From assembly GCA_015680635.1 (NCBI GenBank), contig JAABOA010000242.1, positions 8,500-18,597 on the forward strand: a DNA stretch of 10,098 bases. Reading direction: 5' to 3'. Position numbers and translations under genes: made by a program. Positions 1 to 8,770 of the stretch are shown piece after piece (the stretch's first letter is position 1; every line of letters starts with the position of its first letter). Under the pieces are notes generated by a model. It searched no databases, was not told the DNA's origin, and was given only the letters and a program-made list of their open reading frames with translations. This DNA is from Lunasporangiospora selenospora (taxonomy: Eukaryota > Mortierellomycota > Mortierellomycetes > Mortierellales > Mortierellaceae).

Positions 1-635
1 ATGCTAGGGGCAGAATCTGGTTTTTTTGCCATTCCGTGCATCAGACTTGAGCCAGTTGCTACCGGAAGGTTGGTTTCATCCATCGTTGCCGCGTAATACA
101 TCCTCCATATTCCGAGTAGCCCGCAAGTTATCACTTTTGGTAGGGAGAGCTAGTATTTTTGGCCGACTTTGATTTGTGTAGGTGCCAGATCTGTCAGTGA
201 GCACAGATCTTCATCGGTCCAGTCCAGTTTGGGTTTGGTCTCTTGGGGGTATTCTAGCCATGCCTGTCTCTTGGTGGGGCACAAGAAAAACATATGAGTT
301 TAATCTTCCGACTCATTGTTGAATATACGACAGTTGGGAGAGGTGTCTTGTTCCCATCGCAAGTGTCGGATCTCGTTGGAAGCTACGATTACATGGAGGT
401 ATCTCCAACAGATTGTACGGACGTGGTGTGGGATTTTTTGCTTTCAAAGCCCTTTCCAGTGGGTAGTACTCCCATGTCTTTTTTCTCAGGGAGTGGGTCC
501 TGTAGGTATAGTCTGAGTTGCTTGGACGAGGCGTTTTCCTGCGTTGGTGGATCCTTTGATTTGATCGTTTCCATCAGGTGGACTAATGGGAGTTTTGTGG
601 TAGTGGACGCCTTGGTGACTTTTATACATCCCAAA
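1..635 (-). mobile_element. Degenerate 3' end of a LINE-like non-LTR retrotransposon (zf-RVT region), partial
   Basis: Read on the minus strand, about 440 to 1 translates to pieces resembling the C-terminal part of fungal LINE ORF2 proteins, after the reverse transcriptase. The pieces are WRYLHVIVASNEIRHLRW, then SPNCRIF, then THMFFLCPTKRQAWLEY, then GLLGIWRMYYAATMDET. This is the W..LH....RLH - CPxC - (x7)ED - H..F.CP...W layout of the zinc-knuckle found there. The first Cys of the CPxC pair reads Ser. There is an in-frame TAA just before THMFF, a TAG after VGQKY, and a frameshift near 450 where the frame moves from WKALKAKNPTPRPYN to CWRYLH. An open stretch at 389-634 (KQLRLYLQDPLPEK) may be the same element further upstream in another frame. 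No reverse transcriptase catalytic motif is visible, and the 3' end runs off the window. It is therefore a dead fragment. The family is judged by eye. Confidence 0.55.
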
Positions 636-1828
636 ACAAGTGCTTTTAGGGTCCAGTGGAACTATAGGAAAACAAATAAGGTTGCAAAAAGTGACTGACG
701 GATTGCTGATTTCCCGTAAGGTTATGCTGCTGACGTAGGACCAGGGCCAATCGTACTGATCCTCCTGTCATTCCATTGTTTGCAAAGGCGGACGTATAAA
801 GCTGCAATTCTCTTTACAAACAAAAGAAAAAGATGATGAAGAGCAGCCCAGAAGCAGGGCATCCAAGAACAATGCAGATTAGAAAAAACAGCCAGTGTAA
901 CAAGGAGAAACCCCTCAAAAAGGGACAGATAGTTCCGCTGAATAGGCAGATGAGAGGATCCAATCAAGAACAGCATCCCCAGGAACGTCAGCCTGATTTG
1001 AATTTCAAGAGAACTTCAGTTCTGCACGAGAGGCTAGGGGTTATGTACTCTCCCGGCGTGAGTAGGATAAAGAGCCCATGGTCAAGAGCTGGTCGCCTCG
1101 GACCGATGCCGCTTCATCTCGGACGATCCCAGGTCCTACGAGTTTGAAAGTAGTGCATGATTTGGTTCTGCCTTTTTGGTAGGTCGTCACCGCTAGTCTC
1201 TGAGATGGGCTTGGGTAAATGTAAGGCTATGCTCGTAACTTGAGGCTGTTACCGCGAGTTGAAAGAGGTGCCGTCAAGGGAGGAGCAGCTCTGACCACCA
1301 CGAAAAAAAAAGTACAAGATATAAGAGAATTGTTATATCCTGCAAACATAGCATGTTAACCACTGCCTCGCTGAGATGTCTGAGAAGCTCGGTCACTGTT
1401 AATGATAATGGCATGGTAGACAAGGAATAAAAGAATGCCCTTTTCTATTTGGCGTCCTATGAGGGGCATGAAAGTGCTTGAAAGACTAAAATTGAACCCC
1501 CCCGACAAGATGCTGTCGGAACAGGGGCACGAATAGGCTGGGGAGAGATGTTTACTCGCAGTTTCGATTAGCATCTCCACAGTAGATGAGCACAGCCATC
1601 ACAAAAGAAAAATTATCAGAGTATAAAGCTCCTCTATACCAATTGGCAAAGCTCTTCCAAGTCTGTTACCGAGTCTGGAAAGACCTCTAGTGAGCTAATT
1701 GCAGAATCTGGAGCATCACCATGCGCTCGTTTTCATAACTGGCGTGGGGCCAATTAAGAGGGTCTGTAAATTTACGACCCTAGAATTGTTTGCCTTTTCT
1801 TTTTTTCTTTAATGGTGCAGCACAAGAG
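636..1828. other. About 1.2 kb without a supportable gene
   Basis: Short open frames occur on both strands (for example minus 722-976, with two hydrophobic runs, and plus 833-1147). None shows a recognisable domain, a conserved motif or a convincing exon-intron structure. The part next to the retroelement remnant could be more of the same decayed insertion, but no reverse transcriptase or endonuclease motif was found. No tRNA or rRNA signature was seen. The high-coordinate end holds the 3' flank of MTF1, including an ATTAAA on the minus strand at 1808-1813, sixteen bases past the stop codon, which is a possible but weak polyadenylation signal. Confidence 0.5.
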
Positions 1829-3578
1829 TTATTTCCTAGATCTAGTCTCGTGCATAATCATGTCTTCATAGAGCACTGCTGGACGCAATGGCCATTGGTC
1901 AAACTTGACGGCTACTTCATTGAGCTGCTCCAGCGTCATGTGCTTGATCTTGACCGTGGTATCGAAACTCAACCGCCCGAGCAGGATATCAGCTCCTGGT
2001 CCCAAGAGCCTACATTACAAAAACAAAGCAAGTAAAAAGAGTCCAGTCAGTAAGTAAGAAAGAAAAAAAGTCAGATGGCCAAGCTCAATTTTGGTAGAGG
2101 CATACTTGATAGTCTTGTTAAGCTGGTTCGACTTGTTCGTGAACAGACTTCTCAAACAATAGTCAAAAACATCCACCGGTACTATTAAAGCAACAAGACT
2201 CTTTATCAGTATCGATGATAGAGTTATCCAAGACAAGGACTTGAATAATGTAACTGGCGCACAAAAGGGGAAAAAGATTTCATACTGTCGATTTTTGCCT
2301 TTTCATGAGGAACAATGTGGACCAAATGATAATCGTATGGTAAATGAAAGTGGTGCATTCCTGGCCGAAGTAATTCTTTAAGTTCGACTGCTGCTTCTGA
2401 AAGCAACGTCAGTCGTTGTCTCTGAGGGGTTCCTGGTGGAGTACGAAATTTCTGGAAAGAAGAGAAGAAAGAAAGGTTGGGTTAGAATCGTTTTGAAACA
2501 TTACTTGTTGTGGGTCTTTGTTCAACTCTTTCTCATCCCAATGAACTACACCAAGGGCCGAGAAGATGAAGAAAGGAGGACAGAAAGAAGAGGATTGAAC
2601 CAAACTTTTAAACATGATCTAACGTAACGTGTTTACCTGTAGAGTCTCCTTGCTCACAAACATAAACATTTCGATCCTTCCCAATCGGAAGGGTCCCATT
2701 TGCTCAATGGAGGCTGTGATCAAATCCAACAAATGCTTCTCACCAAAGGTTGAGTTAGGGATAGACCCTACAATCGCAAGGCCTGAATGGATTTTATCCC
2801 TAGGTTGCGACTCGAGCTTGGGTAGATATCCCTTGGAGGGATTTAATAGTTCGTCAAAAGGATCAGCCACGGGATGTTCCTGCAGATGTTGGACTCTGCC
2901 TTCAGAGTGTTCTACAAGTGACTGTATAATTAAAAACGCAGACGCAAGAAAGTCATTTTAGTCGTTGGAATTCCATCAAGTAGATGCGCATAATCGTTGT
3001 CGGTGAACTTGGACGGCCGGGGATGAGAGGAAGGGAAGGGGGGGGGGGCTACCTGCAATGAGCTTTTGAAGTACTCTCCATTCTCGACAGCAACGACCTT
3101 ATTTGCTCCTGCCAATGCCATAGATCGAGTGAGCTGACCGGGGCCTAGAAAACCATTCCATCGACAAACACAATCTTGGTCAATCTCTGATCCTGCTAAA
3201 GACCCAACTATTGGGACTATTTTTCACGCGAGATCATCGCTTGTTCTTTTTCTTTCTTTCTTGCAGACACATACCTGCATACAACTCGATAATGTTCTTC
3301 TGAGGCGTAATCTTCATCAAGTCTGCTGCTGCATCTAAAGTTGTTAAATAGGTTCATGTTAGGAGTAAAAAAAAGCACTTGGTGGCCGCAAGAAGAGCCT
3401 CGCCTGGAAGCTGGACATGTCCTCTCACTACAAGTTACATACTTGCTACCTCCTCGGTCTTTACATTGACTCGAAGCTGTCCACGTGCTTTGGATCCCTT
3501 GAACAGAGTTGTCCATCGATCCGGCGCTGGCAACTTTGGCAATGACTTTAGCAAAGGTCTAGTGATATGTTGGGCCAT
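1829..3578 (-). CDS. MTF1: Mitochondrial transcription factor B / Mtf1 (rRNA adenine dimethylase fold), seven exons
   Basis: This is the specificity factor of the single-subunit mitochondrial RNA polymerase, which helps it open promoters; it acts in the mitochondrial matrix. Exons on the minus strand: 3443-3578, 3275-3334, 3053-3144, 2637-2921, 2241-2451 (or to 2235), 2106-2181 and 1829-2009. They join in frame to 346 (or 348) residues, close to yeast Mtf1 (341). Residues 1-35 are basic and start MAQHITRPLLKSLPKL, as in a mitochondrial targeting segment. The SAM-fold motif I reads ELYAGPGQLT (62-71), followed by VVAVENGEYF with the usual acidic residue (E86). Motif IV, normally NLPY/F in KsgA/Dim1 methylases, reads SIPN (149-152), so methylase activity is probably lost. 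GPFRLGRIEMFMF follows. The C-terminus (DVFDYCLRSLF, LLGPGADILLGRL, FDQWPLRP) matches the Mtf1 C-terminal region. The alternative, an active TFB1M-type methylase, is less likely. The exon 5 donor is uncertain. Confidence 0.85.
3038..3048 (-). repeat. Homopolymer of 11 G (C on the coding strand) beside an MTF1 splice donor
   Basis: An 11-base G run on the plus strand becomes C11 on the transcript. It begins at the fifth base of MTF1 intron 3, directly after the donor GTAG. The usual donor consensus at positions +5 and +6 is therefore replaced by C. Confidence 0.9.
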
Positions 3579-4072
3579 GATAGTTGGTTCTTATAATATG
3601 GATATTATTTTGACTTGCTTCGAGTTAGAGGGGTGGGGGGAGTGAACAGATTGTCGCGTACTACCACTTTGTAGCTGGTATGTCTATCTCTCTTTTTCTC
3701 TGTTGTGTGTACAACAAAAGTCCTCGGTCGGAATGAGGGCTGTCTCTGTCGGTCAAAAGGTTGGGGAATGGAATGTCGTCGACTCTGCCACAAGGAGAGA
3801 GGAAAGGGGTATCACCACAACTTTGAGGGTTCAATTAACGAGCAGAGATAAAGTCTGGTCCGTTTCTCTTTCAAATGTATTCCTGTCAACGGAATATTTG
3901 CATGAGAAAGAAATGGAGAGAATAAAAAGGGTAATCTCCTGACATCATGAACTTTGTAATAAACAACAATTTGGACGTTCCCGAGATCGCACTAAGCATT
4001 TCAGAACCAGTCACAGCTAGAGGAGTAAATGGTTGCTTTATAGTGGAGGAAAAGTGGAAAAGAAAGGGATGA
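3579..4072. promoter_or_regulatory. Intergenic: MTF1 upstream region and CLF1 3' flank
   Basis: Both neighbours are on the minus strand, so this stretch should carry the end of the CLF1 transcript (high-coordinate side) and the promoter and 5' leader of MTF1 (low-coordinate side). Short open frames at plus 3703-3942 and minus 3605-3793 have no recognisable motif. I see no AATAAA close to the CLF1 stop and no clear TATA box that I would rely on. The role is inferred from position. Confidence 0.4.
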
Positions 4073-7000
4073 CTAGTTGTCTTCACGTCCTGAGCTTGAC
4101 TCAGCGTCAGGTTTTGCTTCCTCGCCAGCTTGCGACGATGGTGAGGAGGAACCATTTTCACTCCTGGCTTCTTCACTACCAGCATCCATAGACCTCGACT
4201 CTGGTTCTTCTGGTGCTGGCGAGGATGAACCAGCCGCCTCTGCTGCAGCCGCTGCAGCCGCTGCCGCCACTTCTGCTTGAGCTGCAGCCTGAGCGGCAGC
4301 TTGAGCCTTGGCAGCCTTCTCGCGCTCCATCTATAAATTTCAAAAAGTAAGTTTCCAAAAGTTATTATCGAGTATCCAGGAGCAGTGCAATCAGTGTCAC
4401 CCACAAACGAGATCAAGTACAGGAGAGTCCCTCTTCCTCCTCCCTAGACGACTTACCCTTGCTTTCCATTCCTGAGCCTTGTTGAGCAGCTTGAGATGTG
4501 AGCTCTCCGACTTGTCATCAGGGAATATGTAATCGTAATACTCTTCTGCCTGAGTTCCAGATCCATTCTCGGCTTCGACCATACGACGACGCTTCACCAT
4601 CTTGGGCATCATATCCTGGACTCGCTTAAAGGTCTCCTCCGTACCCTGGACCTTTTCAAACTCCTTCCAGGCTTCCAGCAAAATGACGCGCTCTTCCTTC
4701 AGATCCTGCTCCTTCAAGCGCTTATATCCTTGCTCAAAGACTCGTCTTGCTACCTCAGCCTGACCCTCCTCAGGTACACTCGCCTCAAAATGCGCCCAAC
4801 TGATATACACCTTAACATGTGCAGTCCTCTCAAGCAACTTTCGGTATAATGCTCTCGCGTTTGCCCATTCTTCCTCACCCACTTCAAAGTCGATATAGGC
4901 CTTCCACAGAATCTCGGGCATGTCCAACTCTGGCTGAGTAATCGCCAGCTCATAGATGGCTCGCGCACGTTCCGTGTCCTCGAGTTCGCTCTCCAGCTCT
5001 GCAAACTTGATCCATGCGGAGCAGTTGGATGGTGACCATTCCAGATATTTAGAATACAGTTTCCTTGCCCTGTCGATGTTTCGCATCTATTACGAATAAA
5101 ATAGAGTTGGTGTCATGTCATAACTTTTCGCTTTAGCGGAGCAAATTCACTTGGAATATAATTTGCAGGATATTCATTGTGGAGCCACACATGAGAAACA
5201 AGCATACCTCTAGTTCGAGTTCGATATATCCCTTGAAAAGCTTGTCCTTGGGGCACATTCCCAAAGCCATTCCGAGCGACTTGCGCGCTGCATCTACCTC
5301 CATTTGACGGACCTCAAACTTGGCGTAGAGCAACCAGATCTTTGCAAACGTAAAGTTTTTGTGGGGAATCAGCTGCAAACAGCTTTTATAGACCTGCCTC
5401 GTACGTTCATAGTCCTGTTATTACGAAGTAATGAAGAATATAAGATCAGAAATTAGAAAATGGATCATCGCCTCGGCATATGCTGTTCCCGTCACTGCCA
5501 TAGATGAAAGACAAACTTGCCTTTGCGTCCAGTTCCTCAAAGAAGGCGTATTTAATCCAAAGATAAATGTACCGCCTCCAGAGTCGCTTTTCAGGTGCTG
5601 GTGGTACCTGAGCAATTGCACGCTCATACACTTCACGCACTCGTTCCAGATCTCCTGTGCTCTCCTCCAGCTTTCCATAATCAAACCAGGTATCGTAGTT
5701 CTTGAGGTTTGTCGCCAGTTCCTATTTTAATAAGTGTGGGGTTCGTGTTAACAGATTATTCGAGCTCATATCAATCGCCATGCTGCCCGTGTTCCAACTA
5801 AAGAAAGTGTGTTGACTTACCGCCTCATACTGTAGCCTCCTCTTGCCTACAACAACATCTTCAATGCCCTCCTTGTTGCCATATTGCTTCTCAAATTGCA
5901 CATATTGGTTATAGAGTGCCTGAGATTTCGATCGAGGAATCCTGTCCAGGGCATACTTGTAGATAACACGGGCTCTGTCAACCTACGTCAGATAAATCAA
6001 AGTCATCTTGCTTAGTATCCATGCTGCATAATATAATAGGTATTACAACACAAGATCCTGTTTTTTTGCTGTAGATTTCGCGTCTTTCTTACCTCCTTTT
6101 GCCTGGTCTCGAACCGAGCGAACGAAATAAACAACCTTTGTTCGAGAAGCTCCTCTCCCAAGACTTCAATCGCCCTTCCAAAAATCTCGCGTGTTCTCTC
6201 GAGGTTGCCCTCTTTTTCCTCAAACTCGGCCCATTTAATCCAGTTTTTGGGTTCGGGGTGGACGTGAACAAAGCGTTCATAGACGGTTCGGGCCCGCTCA
6301 AATTCTTTGTAGCGTTTCTCAAACTTGACATATGCCATCCATGCTTCCTCTTCAGGCTCCCATTGCATCCACCGCTCAAAGATCTGGCGAGCACGCGCGA
6401 CTTCCTCAAGCATCTCCTCCATGTACGTGTACTTGAGCCTAATATTACGAGAATAAAAAAAAGGTAATAGTATTAGGAGATGCCCACAAGACAAACAGCA
6501 CGTAAACCCAGTTGTAAATATGTAAAAGACTTGCCAGAACTGGTCTCGGCGAGGCAAGATGGTGACAATCCTGTCAAAGAGATTTCTCGCCAGAGAAATG
6601 TTCTTGTGCTTCATCTCCATTTCGACATATTTCAAATAAAGTGTCGGATTTCTGCTATCCACTTGCAACGCGCGTTCGTAGATCGAGCGAGCCCTAGAGT
6701 TTTTTTTTTATAAAAAAAAAAGCGTTCCATCGCGAATAAAAAAAAAAAAAAAAAGGGGGATTTGTCAGGCATTAGCGGCGGATCTTGATTGTCTCCTGGT
6801 CTCGCCTTGGAATAGAAAAGCATATTCTTTGATTTTTCCCCCTATTGTCCACAGACTTTTTGCAGTGTTAATACCTCGTCAATTCATCTTGGCTCTCCTC
6901 CCACGCGGCATATTTGAGCCATTCACCGATATGAAGTCGACTCCGTTGGATACGATCCTCAAATTCCTTCCGCTTCCGACCTCGGTATTCCATCAACTCA

Positions 7001-7416
7001 TCGCGGTCGTGGATCGTCTGCTTTGGGACCTTGATCGCCACCTCCTGACGTTCCCTAGCCTCGCGCAAGATCTGCTCCGCCGAGATCTGCACGGGGGCCG
7101 CATTTTTGTTCTTGATCTATAGAGTCGTTCGAGATATTGTTTGGTGTGGCCGATTTGTTGTTTGGTGGCATAAAGACAGAGCAAGAGAGGCGGGTAGTGG
7201 TGGTGGTGTAAAGAAAGGTAAGAGGTAGGCCGCATTTTGTAAAGTGGTTAGTGGCTAATGAAGGAATACGAGGAATCTTGCAGATTATCGTGTTTTAAAA
7301 GAATATAAAAAAAAGGTCAAAAGCCCTCCGTTCAGATGTCGATCGGGGGTATCTCCATTGAAAACCACACGGAATCTATTCCTTGCCTTTGGAGGTTGAG
7401 ACGACCGTTTGTCCAT
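4073..7416 (-). CDS. CLF1: Clf1/Syf3 (crooked neck-like 1), HAT-repeat pre-mRNA splicing factor, nine exons
   Basis: Clf1 is the scaffold of the Prp19/NTC complex in the spliceosome, acting in the nucleus. Minus-strand exons: 7387-7416, 6875-7116, 6535-6693, 6093-6438, 5821-5982, 5521-5721, 5208-5414, 4457-5086 and 4073-4330. They sum to 2235 bases, giving 744 residues in one frame. The N-terminus reads [10 protein letters not shown], then [20 protein letters not shown], a hallmark of the family. Tandem HAT (half-a-TPR) repeats run from about residue 60 to 620, with the W..Y..FE / RAR..YERA pattern, for example [25 protein letters not shown] and [13 protein letters not shown]. Next come [13 protein letters not shown] and YYDYIFPDD. 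The last exon (660-744) is a low-complexity tail with an alanine run, then Ser/Glu-rich sequence. Introns 1, 3 and 6 need GC donors to keep frame; the other five use GT. The start on a 10-codon exon follows from the family N-terminus and the phase fit, and is the least certain part. Confidence 0.93.
4236..4320 (-). repeat. Alanine-coding GCN repeat tract in CLF1
   Basis: Imperfect GCA/GCT/GCC codon repeats encode [20 protein letters not shown] at the start of the C-terminal tail. Mixed codons show it is not a fresh pure-triplet expansion. The same bases read on the plus strand also give an alanine run, which is only a consequence of GCN/NGC symmetry. Confidence 0.8.
5415..5520 (-). other. CLF1 intron 6, GC-AG type (106 bases)
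   Basis: The exon ends GACGCAAAG and the intron starts GCAAGTTTGT; it ends TAACAG before GACTATGAA. The donor AAG|GCAAGT is the ideal GC-donor consensus. Splicing gives the conserved junction [19 protein letters not shown]. If the intron were kept, translation would stop about 24 codons later. Confidence 0.88.
6439..6534 (-). other. CLF1 intron 3, GC-AG type (96 bases)
   Basis: The exon ends ...GACCAGTTCTG and the intron starts GCAAGTCTTT; it ends AATATTAG before GCTCAAGTAC. Splicing restores the conserved HAT sequence [13 protein letters not shown]. The GT that lies four bases into the intron would give a frameshift and an early stop, so the GC donor is the one that fits. Confidence 0.85.
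6700..6721. repeat. 22-base perfect A/T palindrome in CLF1 intron 2
   Basis: T10-AT-A10 is its own reverse complement. It lies in CLF1 intron 2, and on the minus strand its A10 arm ends six bases before exon 3, immediately ahead of the acceptor CTCTAG. That places purines where a pyrimidine tract is usual. Confidence 0.9.
6738..6754. repeat. A17 homopolymer in CLF1 intron 2
   Basis: A run of 17 A on the plus strand (T17 in the transcript) lies 16 bases beyond the A/T palindrome, inside the same intron. In the transcript it could serve as the distant pyrimidine tract of this intron. Confidence 0.85.
7117..7386 (-). other. CLF1 intron 1, GC-AG type (270 bases)
   Basis: Exon 1 ends CCTCCAAAG and the intron begins GCAAGG; it ends CTATAG before ATCAAGAAC. 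Joining gives [14 protein letters not shown] with no phase break. An in-frame TAG lies just before the acceptor, so exon 2 cannot start the protein upstream by itself, and I found no GT donor that gives a workable start exon between 7117 and 7416. The site is inferred, not shown by transcript data. Confidence 0.7.
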
Positions 7417-7984
7417 GTCTGATGATTGTCCTGCTTGTCCTGCGGGATGGAGAAGAGGCGTGGTTGCAAATGAAATGCAGCGGAATTGAGTTTAAACCTG
7501 CTGGTCCTATTATCGTCACACCCAGCCAAAAGAACGCCCAGACCAAGCCACTGCCTCTTTTTTTTTATCCCTTCGCCTTCTGAGATAGATTTGTCGCAAC
7601 TGATACAATTGGGCACTCCCTGGGTCCACTCTCACACTTTGAAATGGTATCTAGGCTCTGGAGGTATATTTTGGGCTTGCCTAGTGGCGGGTCATACTAC
7701 TCAGATCAGACAATTCCCAAGCATACTACTAAGTACTGCTCACCTTATCAACATTCAAGGCACTCGCACCTACTAGGAGCAGCACCACTGCTGCCCTTTA
7801 ATCATAGAATGACATTAACAAAGCAGCCGAGCAAAACCAAAGTGTGGTAAAGAATGCCTTTAATTCTTTATTAAATTGTAATTTTACATGGGGTGGGTCA
7901 TAGATAACTCACCACCAGAAGAGATGAATGCCCGGTTTTTTCTTCTTCTTTTGGTCTTTCTATGCTGTTGAATGGTCCTGAAGT
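7417..7984. promoter_or_regulatory. Intergenic: CLF1 upstream region and RPC19 3' flank
   Basis: This is about 570 bases between the CLF1 start codon and the RPC19 stop codon, both genes on the minus strand. It contains a poly(A) signal for RPC19 and a short inverted repeat at 7779-7794 (6-base arms GCAGCA/TGCTGC around CCAC). The open frames here (plus 7486-7776, minus 7332-7616) have no recognisable domain. The CLF1 promoter should lie in the lower-coordinate part; no clear core element was identified. Confidence 0.4.
7867..7872 (-). terminator. AATAAA polyadenylation signal, probably for RPC19
   Basis: A canonical AATAAA on the minus strand lies about 113 bases after the RPC19 stop codon, in AT-rich sequence. 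Use of this site is inferred from position. Confidence 0.5.
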
Positions 7985-8739
7985 TTAGAAAGCACTCTCT
8001 TCATCGTACTCAAACTCTCCCTTGGCGAGCTCGGTCTGGAACGTATCAATAACGTGAGTGCAGAGGTCCATCAAATCATCCAAGCCCTTGAAAACCGCTT
8101 CGACTGCTGTCGTCTTTTCTGAAGTCTGAATGCGCACATTTGTTCTGGTCTCCGAAGGGTGAGGAATCGAGTAGGAGGCAAAGTCAACCTCGGGGCTGTG
8201 GTAGTAAATGTGAGAAAAAGAAAAGAAACAGTTAGTGGTTTGTTGGACGGAAGCTAATTCAAAACTGAGAAGAGCGACAGGTTGCGTAAAGTATGTCGAG
8301 ATCGTGGCTAGTGATTGTTTTCTGGTGCTGGCTCCTTTGTAGTAGCTGTTCCAGATGTCCTCGTCTCTTTTCTTGGTGCAAGTCATTCATTATGAGTAGC
8401 CATTCAGGTGATTGAGGTATGTTTTCCCCCACTTCTTGGTATAATTATCGATGTTTGAGTCGATTTCCAGTATGGGGTGCCTCTAGAGAGACTCTGCTAT
8501 CCTTGATCTGCTGACTGTATTTGGGACTGATCAAGAGAAATCCTTACTTCTTCATAAGAGCCCAACGGAGGGAGTTGCCAAGGGTGTGGTCCTCATCCTG
8601 CAAACAAATTGTGGCGCAGTGAGAGTCCGTCATCGTTCCTGGGACCTATGGATAGCAAAGTGCCAAAGTATAGTTGACGCACTGAGTTAGTTAATGTGTA
8701 CTCTTGGGGCCCTTGTTACAAGGTTACCCAGGAACTCTT

Positions 8740-8770
<31 letters not shown>

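Noticed and set aside
294-698. Plus-strand open frame of 134 codons
   Set aside because: It is antisense to the retroelement remnant and shows no domain of its own.
722-976. Minus-strand small hydrophobic protein
   Set aside because: Two hydrophobic runs but no family resemblance, no supporting context, and possible chance openness.
1160-1300. Possible tRNA or small RNA
   Set aside because: No B-box (GGTTCGANNCC) or cloverleaf arms could be found on either strand.
4077-4280. Plus-strand frame with an alanine run
   Set aside because: Mirror reading of the GCN repeat in the last CLF1 exon.
6012-6668. Unspliced reading through CLF1 introns 3 and 4 as one exon
   Set aside because: It inserts non-conserved residues inside a HAT repeat and ends at a stop in intron 4; splicing restores the conserved sequence.
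7332-7616. Minus-strand frame with two CxxC-like cysteines near its start (NCISCDK)
   Set aside because: It has only a single cysteine pair, ends in the CLF1 first-intron region, and resembles no zinc-finger family.
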